Below, one piece after another: positions 27,712 through 38,288 of a DNA stretch of 64,000 nucleotides (its first letter is position 1; every line of letters begins with the position of its first letter). Under the pieces are notes generated by a model, which made no database searches, was not told the DNA's origin, and saw only the letters and a program-made list of their open reading frames with translations. The DNA lies in contig CM035352.1 of assembly GCA_020137815.1 (NCBI GenBank), positions 8,548,416-8,612,415 on the forward strand, given 5' to 3'. The translations under genes and the position numbers were made by a program. The stretch is from Hormiphora californensis. Lineage: Eukaryota; Ctenophora; Tentaculata; Cydippida; Pleurobrachiidae.

Positions 27712-28342
27712 GATTCAGCTATGCTACTGGGTAAAAGGTTCGGGTTAGAATATATATGTAGAGACAGTGGGTGGGGTTGGTTTGGGGAGCATTGAAATAC
27801 TGTTTTGGTAGGAGTCAGTATTAAACAATAACCAATTTTCATTAACATTAGTAACTAATATCAACCCTAAAAAGTTTCGTACAGCATAGCACTACATATC
27901 GCATTGCAATTATAAATTCAAGGCTTTATCTAGAAACATAACATACAGCATAACAAATATCGCATAACAATTCTTTAAGTGGTAAAACTGAATAAGTTAA
28001 CAATTAACGAAATAAGTTAACAATTAACTGACGCATACAAACGGATACAATAAACTCAAAGAATAACTAACCAATAAACATATGAACTGTTAATAACTGA
28101 CCAGCAGTTAACAAAAAGATTTCGCAAATTTGACAAAACAATCAATAAGATACACATTTGTTTTTTGATATTAGATACACATATTAGTTTTTAATGTTAG
28201 TTGATGATACACACTAAATATATAAAGTTTTAGTTATCAAATTCTTAATAATATTCAATTGATGATACACACTAGTTTTATTAAGTATAAGGTTTCAAAT
28301 TCAAGTGTTTATTATTCATTATTCATTATCCATCTTACTCAT
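27712..28342. other. Intergenic, AT-rich
   Basis: AT-rich spacer upstream of the V-ATPase e gene and downstream of SLC22-like gene 1. It contains short direct repeats such as aagttaacaattaac (about 28000-28025). No coding exon was seen. Confidence 0.5.
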
Positions 28343-30004
28343 TTAGTTAGAACTTTCTTCCTCTTTCTCAGGTTTGGTAAGTCTCTGAAGTTCATCAGCA
28401 TTCTCCCCAAACATCTCAAAGCAGTCCTCAAGACAATTGGGAAGGGGTCTTCCAAGGGTTTCTGGAATGTTCCGCAAAAGGCCCATCGATATCATAAGAC
28501 AAACCACGATAAACACGTAGATTATGGAGGGAGATATTTCGTTAACCAGGATCACTAACGGAGCAAGGAGAGACCCGATCCGAGCACAAGTAGAACAGGT
28601 CGACATTCCCACCGAACGAACCAGCGTTGGAAGGATCTCAGAAGTGTAGATGTAGAGAAGAGCAAAAACAGCCCCAGAGAAAGCTCGACCGGAAGCAACT
28701 AACATGGTTTTCATTGTGAAATTTCCACTGATAGGAATGTAGTCGGTTTGGGGGATCGCAGTTAGGATAAGACAAATTAATCCGAGAGACAAGTAGAGCT
28801 GACAGGATTTTTGTCTGCCTATTTTACCCGCTAACACATAAAGAACCATTTTAAAGGGAAAATCAAAACATCCCATTAGGATCATCACTAAATATTCGTT
28901 TCCCAATGTCGATGCATTGAATTCCAGACCGTAGTAACACACGGACACCGTAAACCAGCAGAAAGAGAAACAAATCAGGGATCGTCGGAAGAATGGAGTA
29001 CTCCAAAGTATTCCAAAACTCTGTCCCTGTTTATTAGTAACAGCATGGCCTGTTGGACTGACGAGTTGTATCTTTTCCAACTCCTGGTAACCGTTAAACT
29101 GAGAGATGAAGTTCAAACTATTCAATGCCTCCTGTTTGTAGCCCTTTGAAAATAGCCAATGGGGCGTTTCTGGTAGGATAAAGTAGAAGATGGCTCCGAC
29201 AAGACCGAAAATACCAGCTGGTACTATCATTGTATACTGCCAATGAGATGATGCCAGAGCGACCAACCCGGCCACCCCACCACCCATGGAGAAGGCAGCT
29301 CCTGTCAACATCGCTGTAAAGGTAGCTATTGATTCGGTGGTAAACTCGTAGGATATAATAAACAGGGCGATGGAAGCACCTCCGTGCATGGCACCAAGTA
29401 GGGTCCTGGCTGCCAAGACCAGCCAGATATTGGTCGCCAGACTGTTTGCCGCCAGGAATATTACATGAAGGAGTAGAAAGAGTTCGGCGCTAAACTTTCG
29501 GCCCATCTTATCGACAAGTGAGCTGAGGGGAGAAACGGCGAAGAAAAATCCGACGAAGTAGAAAGTGGTGCCGAGGGAGATGAGATATTTGTTGTCACAG
29601 TACAAATCAAATTCTGTGACGTAGTTGCTGCGTTCACTGGAGAATTCCCAGTCCAGTCCTCGTTTCAAAGTGCAAATCATGTCTTCAGGCTCAAGTTTAG
29701 AATTCAGGCAACTTTCAGACTTGCAAATAACCTGAAATATATACATTTGTGAGCAATTTTAGATTTTAATTTACTGAAAACACAACTCACAATAAATTAA
29801 TTTTAATAAACTTGGTTAACTTCTCACCTCCGGAAGAACGGAGAGGCTCTGCATTTGGAAGGTAACGTATCCAGCAGCTATACATTCAACCACAAGAAGT
29901 GTCAGAACTATCACTTGAAACCTTCCCCGGGGATTGGTTGCCGCTATACATTCTTCAATAGTCTTTTCTGCCCGGTCATCATTCAGACTGATTCCTTTTA
30001 GCAT
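28343..30004 (-). CDS. SLC22-type organic ion transporter 1 (intact)
   Basis: Exon 1 (29828-30004, 59 codons, MLKGISLNDD...SVLPE) and exon 2 (28343-29731) join in phase 0 to 521 residues, within the family's usual 500-600. It has the MFS layout: one N-terminal helix, then an extracellular loop with cysteines (KSESCLN, LYCDNKY). The loop 2-3 motif is VDKMGRKF. Membrane helices run through ILPETPHWLFSKG to the second half with AGKIGRQKS and TSEILPTLVRSVGM. The C-terminus has IPETLGRPLPN. SLC22 proteins carry organic cations, anions or carnitine across the plasma membrane; the substrate cannot be told here. It is the only uninterrupted member of a four-gene tandem array. Confidence 0.87.
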
Positions 30005-30020
30005 AATTCAGTTGATTTAA

Positions 30021-31410
30021 GGGTACGCTAACCAAAATTTTTTTTCGAGTGCAGGGAAATCTCTCACCGTTGGGTTGTAGGCCATGCCAAGGAGACCTCA
30101 AATATGCAATTTGAGCTCTCAAGTCGAATTCATATTTTTGCTACAGCTGTTTAAAAAATGTCCTGTAAATACGTTTTTGGCATCTCAAAAAATTTTTTTA
30201 AAAAATGGGAGCATGAAAATTTGGGGATTTGAAGAGGACATGAAGGTGAGTAACCACAAAAAAATTTTTTGCAATCCGAGCTGATTTCCGGTCCTGAGAT
30301 GGATTTCTTTTTTTCCACTTTAACGCCCTATTTGGCAAAGTTCCGAAAACATGTGAAAGCTGTAAATTGGTGAAAAGTTGCGTCTAACGATTATCTAAGT
30401 GGCCATAAATTTTGGGCGTGTCCTTATTTGAGATAAGCTGTACAGAGTTTTTTTTGTGAAAGCCGTCATTTCAGAAATAAATAAATTCCCTGTATCTCAA
30501 AAACGGCTGATCGTAGAGACCTGAGACTATGCTTAAACGATTCAGAAGGTCCGATTTTGGGGGGGTCTTCTGAGAGACATTTTGCTCCTACTTCAACCGT
30601 TTTTGCTGTAATTGCGAAAAACAAAAACCCATCTTCGCCATCGTGGATTTTTTTAAATTTTGTTTTTGGTGATTATAGGGACCCATATGGACCAAATAGT
30701 GAAGGAATTAGCTTGTTACACATTTTTCCATAGTTTCGGTCCTTTCTTAGCCAAAATTCCCTAATTACAGGATATTGGAGTTTAGCTTTTGCCCTTTTCA
30801 TAGAATTTGTTTTTCGCAATTACAGCAAAAACGGTTGAAGTAGGAGCAAAATGTCTCTCAGAAGACCCCCCCAAAATCGGACCTTCTGAATCGTTTAAGC
30901 ATAGTCTCAGGTCTCTACGATCAGCCGTTTTTGAGATACAGGGAATTTATTTATTTCTGAAATGACGGCTTTCACAAAAAAAACTCTGTACAGCTTATCT
31001 CAAATAAGGACACGCCCAAAATTTATGGCCACTTAGATAATCGTTAGACGCAACTTTTCACCAATTTACAGCTTTCACATGTTTTCGGAACTTTGCCAAA
31101 TAGGGCGTTAAAGTGGAAAAAAAGAAATCCATCGCAGGACCGGAAATCAGCTCGGATTGCAAAAAATTTTTTTGTGGTTACTCACCTTCATGTCCTCTTC
31201 AAATCCCCAAATTTTCATGCTCCCATCTTTTAAAAAAATTTTTTGAGATGCCAAAAACGTATTTACAGGACATTTTTTAAACAGCTGTAGCAAAAATATG
31301 AATTCGACTTGAGAGCTCAAATTGCATATTTGAGGTCTCTTTGGCATGGCCTACAACCCTACGGTGAGAGATTTCCCTGCACTCGAAAAAAATTTTTGGT
31401 TAGCGTACCC
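30021..31410. mobile_element. TTAA-flanked fold-back element, 1.39 kb
   Basis: One long inverted repeat: the left end gggtacgctaaccaaaattt is matched by aaatttttggttagcgtaccc at the right. TTAA lies directly outside both ends (30017-30020 and 31411-31414). Arms match nearly base for base to a unique centre near 30715. TTAA target duplications are known for piggyBac-type transposases, so it may be mobilised by one (inference). It lies between SLC22-like genes 1 and 2 and encodes nothing recognised. Confidence 0.85.
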
Positions 31411-31687
31411 TTAATCAGCATTTAATCAGTCTTGATGGGCCATGCAGCTGTAGGGTTAGAAAGTTTACGATTATATTGGATAGAAAATGAGTTGAGGAAA
31501 ACAGGATTAAGTTTAAACTGAAAGGTATAAAACAGAAATTAAATAATAAATGTTTACAGTCCTATAGCGACAAATTCCATTCTGAAATCTAGATTAAAAG
31601 AAAAGTTTCTAAAAACAAATAACAAATAAAAAGCTCAAATAAATAAAAAGAAACTAAAAGATTGATGTGGCATTTAAGCCAGTAGGA

Positions 31688-33449
31688 CTATTGGTCCTCC
31701 CCCTTCTCAAGTTTTGTAAGTCTTTGAAGCTCCCCGGGGGTCTCCCCAAACATTTCTAAGCAGTCCTCAACACAGTTGGGAAGGGGTTTTCCCAGGGTTT
31801 CTGGAATTTTCCGCAAAAGACCCATCGATATCAGAAGACAAACCACGATAAACACGTAGATTATGGAGGGAGATATTTCGTTAACCAGGATCACTAACGG
31901 AGCAAGGAGAGACCCGATCCGAGCACAAGTAGAGCAGGTCGACATTCCCACCGAACGAACCAGCGTTGGAAGGATCTCAGAAGTGTAGATATAGATAAGA
32001 GCAAAAAGGCCTCCAGAGAAAGCTCGACCGGAAGCAACTAACATGGTTTTCATTGTGAAATTTCCACTGATAGGAATGTAATCAGTTTGGGGGATCGCAG
32101 TTAGGATAAGACAAATTAATGCGAGAGACAAGTAAAGCTGACAAGGATTTTTGTCTGCCTATTTTACCTGCTATCACATAGAGAGCCATTTTAAAGGGAA
32201 AATCAAAACATCCCATCAGCATCATTACCAAATACTCGTTTCCCAAGGTCGACTGCATTGAATTCCAAGCCGTAGTAACAGACAGAGATTGTAAACCAGC
32301 AGAAAGAGAAACAAATCAGGGATCGACGGAAGAATGGTATGCTCCAAAGTATCCCAAAGCTCTGGCCTTGTTTTGAGTCAGTTGACTGTCCCGGTTGCAC
32401 TGACCAACTCAAAGTTATTCAACATTGGATAACCATTGAATCTCGCAATCCTGTTCAAAGCACACACCGCGTCCAGCTCCATCCCCTTTGAAAAGAGCCA
32501 GTGTGGAGTCTCCGTTAAATGGAAATGATACGCGAGGCCTACAAACGCGAAAATAACGGCCGGGGGTATCATTGTCTGCTGCCAACAGGGTGAAACCATG
32601 GCAACGAAACCGGCTAAGCCTCCTCCCATGGAGAAGGCAGCACTGCTCAACAAGGGTGGCAAATGTGGCAACGGAAGCCGAGGTAAACTCATAGCCCAGA
32701 ACAAAGTTGGAGATAGAGGCTCCGCCAAAACAGGCTCCTAGACAAACTCTAAGAAGCAACACTTGCCAAATATTGCTGACCAAAGTGCTGAGGCAAAGGA
32801 ATGCAATCAGGAACAAGAAAAAAAGTTCCGTACTAACTTTCCTGCCAAGCCTATCCACGACTGCACTAAGGGGAGAAACGGCGAAGAAAAATCCGACGAA
32901 GTAGAAAGTCGAGCCAAGAGAGATGAGATACTTGTTGTCACAATACAAATCAAACTCTGTGACGTAGTTGCTGCGTTCACTGGAGAATTCCCAGTCCAAT
33001 CCTCGTTTCAAAGTGCAAATCATGTCTTCGTCCGCTTCTGATGATGACTTGCATTTTTCAGATAGACAGAAAATCTGAGAGAGTAATTAAAGCTTTACTT
33101 AACTGGCTATAAGGTGTGTTCCTTCTAATTTCAAAATGCTCGTGAATATGAGGCTATCTTGAGGTTTGTGTACTCACCGATAACTTTCGTCATTGATACA
33201 CACAGCTTTTGATGCACATAACATAAGTTATAACCTCAAGATACCAAACTGTTTACATATGGGGGCTTTTACCTCTGGTAGGACTGAAAGACTCTGCAGT
33301 TGGAAAGTTATATACCCTAAACCACCAGTGGCCAGGGTAACGAGAGCAATCACAATCAACTGAAACCTCCCCTTTGGGTTGGTGTCATTTAGACATTCCT
33401 GTATCGTTTTTTCAACCACTTCATCGTTCAAGCTTACCGACTTGAACAT
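31688..33449 (-). pseudogene. SLC22-type transporter 2, frameshifted as assembled
   Basis: Exon 1 (33273-33449, 59 codons) is intact and has the same length and donor position as in gene 1. Exon 2 (from 33074) is colinear with gene 1 but broken into frames by single-base shifts near 32645, 32400, 32250 and 32145. Compared with genes 1 or 3, each adds a base, e.g. gactgtcccgg against gactgtccgg. Pieces carry VDRLGRKVS, TETPHWLFSKG and the shared C-terminal half with TSEILPTLVRSVGM. The last 147 codons are almost identical to gene 1. It is either a young pseudogene or a good gene carrying uncorrected insertion errors. Confidence 0.75.
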
Positions 33450-33757
33450 CCAACTATACGCAAGAAATTAGTGATTAGGCCATAACACAATAATAAACAT
33501 GGGACAAAAGATTGAAGAGATTCAAGATAAAAGGCTCAATAAATATACTTCAATGAATGCATGACATGCCAAAATAACTTAATTTATATTTTACACTGAA
33601 CTTACAACAATACAAGAAATAATATTTTATCTGAATAAAACAGTAGTATCACATGACGATTAAAAACTGAAAGACGGCGTGCAAATGATGCGTGGAAATA
33701 AAAACGCTTCCTATAAATAAGCCCGTTGCTCAAATAAGATTATCCGATGGTTGCCAT

Positions 33758-33973
33758 TATAGGGATCCCTAAAAAAGTTCAGTATTTACACAGCGTTTAC
33801 ACCAGTGCACTGTGATTGGCTGAAATTTCTGATGGTGAAAAATTTAAGCCAATCACAGCGTCGGAATCGAAGCGTGGGAAAAATATTCTTCCCGCGCTAC
33901 CGTGGGAAAAATCGTAATGGCTTAACTGGTGTAAACGCTGTGTAAATACTGAACTTTTTTAGGGATCCCTATA
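33758..33973. mobile_element. MITE with ~47-bp terminal inverted repeats
   Basis: tatagggatccctaaaaaag begins the left end; the right end is its complement (ttttttagggatccctata). The inverted match continues inward through gttcagtatttacacagcg and tttacaccagt. About 215 bp in all, non-coding, between SLC22-like genes 2 and 3. TA at the ends would fit a Tc1/mariner-type non-autonomous element. Confidence 0.85.
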
Positions 33974-34097
33974 GCGACTAATAATTGCTCCTTCATAAAA
34001 TATTCTAAATGACTAACACAATTTTGTGTATATATATGTAACCATCTTGTATTTAAACTAAGTAAGATGAAACAGAAAAAAATGATGTGAAAGTGAG

Positions 34098-36008
34098 TTA
34101 ATCAACCGACTTAGTGAGTGATTCAAGTTCTTCGCGGCTTTCCCCAAACATTTTTAAGCAGTCCTCCGCACAATTGGGAAGGGGTCGTCCCAAGGTTTCG
34201 GGAATGTTCCGCAAAAGGCCCATCGATATCATAAGACAAACCACGATAAACACGTAGATTATGGAGGGAGATATTTCGTTAACCAGGATCACTAACGGAG
34301 CAAGGAGAGACCCGACCCGAGCACAAGTAGAACAGGTCGACATTCCCACTGAACGAACCAGCGTTGGAAGGATCTCAGAAGTGTAGATGTAGAGGAGAGC
34401 AAAAACAGCCCCAGCAAACGCTCTTCCAGAAACAACCAGCATGGTTTTAAGCTGTGAAAGTTACCGCTGACAGAAATATGCTCCGTTTGAGGGACCGCAG
34501 TGAGGACAAGACAAAGTAAACCGAGGGACAAATATAACTGGGATGACTTTTGTCTGCCCATTGAACTCGCCTAAAAAGTAGAGGGAAATCCTTAACAGGG
34601 AAATCTGAGCAGCCCATCAGCATCATAACCAAATACTCATTCCCCAAGGTTCGCCTGCATTGAACTTCCAAGCCGTAAAAGCAGATTGACACTGTAAACC
34701 AGCAAAAGGAAAAGTAGAGCAGTGATCGACGGAAGAATGGTATGCTCCAAAGAATTCCGAAACTCTGGCCTCGTTTTGAAGTCAGTTGACTGTCCGGTAG
34801 CACTGACCAACTGAACATTTCTCATTATAGGATAACCGTTGAACCTTCGCTAATCCTATTCAAACTAGTGATAGCAGTTTCGTTCCATTCCCTTGAGAAC
34901 AAGCCAGTGTGGGGTCTCGGGCATGAGGAAATGAAAGATGACTCCAATAAACGCAAAAACAATGGCTGGAAGCGCCATTGTTTGCTGCCAACAGGGCGTC
35001 ACCATGGCAACGAAGACCGGCTACACCACCTCCCATGGAAAAGGCAGCACTGCTCAACATGGCGGCAAAAGTGGCAACGGAAGCAGAGGTAAACTCGTAA
35101 AAGAGTACAAAAGAGGAGATGGAGATACCCCCGTGAAGTGCTCCGAGACACATTCTAACGGCAAGCAACTCTGAAATACTGCTGACCAAACTACTCAATC
35201 CCAGGAAGATGATGTAAAGTAGGATCCACAGTTCCGTACTAAACTTTCTACCCATCTTATCCACTATTGAGCTTAGAGGAGAAACGGCGAAGAAAAATCC
35301 GACAAAATACAGGGTCGTGCCCGAGGGAGATGAGATATTTGTTGTCGCAGTACAAATCAAACTCTGTGACGTAGTTACTGCGTTCACTGGAGAATTCCCA
35401 GTCAAGTCCTCGTTTTCAAAGTGCAAATCATGTCTTCAGGAGGGTCCTGTGCTGACTTGCATTCTTCGGATAGACAGAAAACCTGAGAGAGAAAAACGAA
35501 TTTACACTCAAGAGAGGTGATCTCACAGCTGCTTTTTACCGATAGTAGATGTTCGTGAATTGAGGTTGTCTATCTTGAGATAAATGTATGTAGATTTGTG
35601 CGTCTGTTCTACAATTTGTAGTCTACACTCTACACATCATACCACATACCACACGCACACAATTGTTATGTTATATGTACACTTATTGTACAATTGTACA
35701 CTGCACTAAGCACTTATTGTACTAGATACAAATGTGTACTGAATAAGAAACTAACCTCTGGCAGGACAGAGAGACTCTGAATAAGAAACTAACCTCTGGC
35801 AGGACAGAGAGACTCTGAATAAGAAACTAACCTCTGGCAGGACTGAGAGACTCTGCATATGGAAGGTAACATAGCCACTAGCACCAGTTGCCAGGATACT
35901 TAGAGCAATCACAATCAACTGAAACCGACCCTTTGGGTTAGTATCGTTCAGACATTCCTGTATCGTTTTTTCAACAACGTCATCGTTCAAACTAACCGAC
36001 TTGAACAT
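34098..36008 (-). pseudogene. SLC22-type transporter 3, frameshifted as assembled
   Basis: Exon 1 is 35832-36008 (59 codons, MFKSVSLNDD...), followed by the exon 2 acceptor at 35482. Exon 2 is colinear with gene 1 but needs frame changes near 35412 (extra t in cgttttcaaag), 35325 (extra c in gtgcccgagg), 35017 (extra g), about 34870, 34805, 34650 and 34450. Pieces carry VDKMGRKFS, the mid-protein helices, and the C-terminal half with LYIYTSEILPTLVRS, which is intact from 34442 to 34098. The donor of exon 1 is triplicated by a 38-bp repeat. Status is as for gene 2: pseudogene or insertion errors. Confidence 0.75.
35742..35858. repeat. 38-bp tandem repeat, three copies, over a 5' splice site
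   Basis: Unit on +: gaataagaaactaacctctg, then gcaggacagagagactct. Read on the minus strand, each unit holds the end of SLC22-3 exon 1 (CTGCCAGAG) and its donor GTTAGT. Confidence 0.95.
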
Positions 36009-36197
36009 CCGACTGAAATGAAAAAAAAATGAACTAAAATATTAGTAGATCGATGTAAGCATAAGAAGTGAATCATGAAAACGCAAGGATGATCTGTTAA
36101 AAGAATTTAACTTATTAAATTAACATTAGCATAACCGTTTATCAATTTTAAATATATTCATTCAACCCGGAGACAAATCAGAAACAATATATAACTT

Positions 36198-37705
36198 TCA
36201 ATCCTCACTACTGATGCTATCAAGTAGATTTCTCATCTCTGTATCAGTTCTGTTTATCGGCTGCTGTACAATAGCATCCTCTAACGTCAAGGGGAGGGGA
36301 ACATCGAGGGTCTCAGGGGTGTAACTAGCGAGTATGACTGTCAATGTTAGGAGGGCAATGGGTACGATTAAGACTAGGATTGAGTTGACGTTGTCAAGGA
36401 GTAGGATAAATGGGGAGAAGACTGATGTAGCGGCTGAAGCCATGGTACACAGACCAATTCCCCGTGCTCTAAAGTGGGTGGGTAGGAGCTCAGCAGTATA
36501 GATGTAAAGTAGAGGGATCATTGTATCGGATATACTGTCACTAACTACCCCCAGTAACAGGTGCCCCGTGGTCCCTGGTTCGATCTTGACAACACCGTCC
36601 AGCAGTACCGCAACAGCAGTTACCAGTGATACAATCATCAGGGCCTTCTTCCGGCCAGTTACCTGGGCTAGTTTATAGACGAGTAACTTCAAGGGGAAGT
36701 GCCATCAAGCCTCTATAAATGGGGAGAGAGAAGGCTTCACCTGGTGCACCTGCTGTAGGTAACACTAAGATAACAGGTAGCTGCTGAGAGCCATGCCACA
36801 GCCAGTTTGCAAAGTACAGGGCCCAGTTCTCGAAGTGTTTCGGTGGTCGACTCTGGTTCATTAACTTCTTTCAGCGAAACATTCTTGAGAAGGGGTCGAC
36901 GATTTATAGAGGCAACTTCATTGAATGAGACAAGTGTCTGCAGTGTTCTTCCCTGGCTGTAGAACCAATAAGGGGATTCTGGGATAGCTAGGTAGATTAT
37001 AAGGAAGGCAGTTAGAGCAGCACAAATGGGGATATCAAATGTTGTTTGCCACTCGTCTCTATGTAGCCCTAGGTACGACATTAGTGAGCCTCCCAGGCTA
37101 AAACCAATCGAGCCCAGAGTACACAGAAGCCAGCCTGTGGCCTGTGATGTATATTCAAGACACAGTAGAAGACCAGCCAGGGACAACCCACCATGCAGGA
37201 ACCCAAACACAAATCTGAAAAGGAACACCTCCTCGAGGACTGATGAGAATCTCTGGAGGATAAGGGTTAGTAGGAGACCAGCAGAATAGTAGACACCAAC
37301 AGGTCTTCGACCCATCTTATCCACTAAGATCGCTGTCACGTAGACAGTCATAAAGAAACCAACAAAATATGCGGTTATCCCACATGATCTCAGGTACTCG
37401 GATTCACAGACAAGTCTGTATTCTGTAAGCCAGTTAATTTTCTGTTCATGAAACTTCCATGATTTTTCGTCAAGGCTACAGAGATCTGATCCATCTTTGA
37501 ATGACGGTGAAGTCATTTCCGTGCACTGGGCGCTCATACACTCAATTTCTGGAAACATTGTCAACACTTGAAACTGAAACGTCACTAGACCAAGTAAAAC
37601 GTTGGTAATAAAGTAGAAACTGCCCATGTAAAAGTGGAACCGGCCACATTTTCCAGCCCTTTCAACGGCATCACCAATGGAAATGTGATCTTTTGAAGCG
37701 TTCAT
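36198..37705 (-). pseudogene. SLC22-type transporter 4, diverged, two frame breaks
   Basis: Single-exon member without the exon 1/2 split of genes 1-3. Residues from MNASKDHISIGDAVERAG through VDKMGRRPVG, IPESPYWFYSQG and WLSAATCYLSV are open from 37705 to 36737. The second half (VYKLAQVTGRKK, LYIYTAELLPTHFRARGIG, YTPETLDVPLPL) is open from 36692 to 36198. Between them the reading changes frame twice, near 36750 and 36697, the latter at a C homopolymer. Apart from these two shifts the protein is full length (about 500 residues). It is the most diverged copy of the array and is transcribed divergently from DNAAF9. Confidence 0.75.
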
Positions 37706-38288
37706 AAGAGGATCTCAAACCTCTTTCGCCAACGGAGACCTTCTTCATAGGTCTGTAATAATTGAAATGTTTTAGGGATCGAGCTGGGAAGTGGGAGATA
37801 ACGGAATGTGGTTACAAATTTGGAAATCGCAAAAAGAAATCACGAACACAAATTCTTAACTTTTTTATTTTATTTTCTGAGCTCAGAAATCAGCCGCGCA
37901 ATTACAAACTACGATGCATTTTACGCCGCGCATTATTTAACTGAGCTGAGCTGAGCTTTCTTGATCTTGTTTTGTAAACTTTTTTTTGCCAGAAAAATTT
38001 CCCTTTTTGGTTTTTTTTGAAAAGCGCTGCCTTATCCCGCGGGGGCCAGCAACGTTTGCCAAGGTTTTTTTTGAAAATTCACTAACCCCAACACGGATTG
38101 GCATCACTTTCCGACAGCCGAAGAGAAGCTGCCGAAGAGAGAAAGGGGGTAACCGTATGAAGAGTTAATTCCCTTTTTGGTGGTTTTGTGTGGTTCCCGC
38201 TATTTTTCTCCCTATTCCGACTTCCCTCTACCCTTTTTAACATGTTCAGGGCTCAAGTTATTTGTTAAAAAGCTTTCTTTTTTACAGG
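37706..38288. promoter_or_regulatory. Divergent intergenic region, SLC22-4 / DNAAF9
   Basis: Separates two divergent starts. It contains one copy of a dispersed repeat (aaaagcgctgccttatcccg ... ccagcaacgtttgccaa, about 38020-38063) also found near 53.3 kb. It ends in tttcttttttacag directly before the DNAAF9 ATG, so a 5'UTR intron is likely. Confidence 0.5.
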
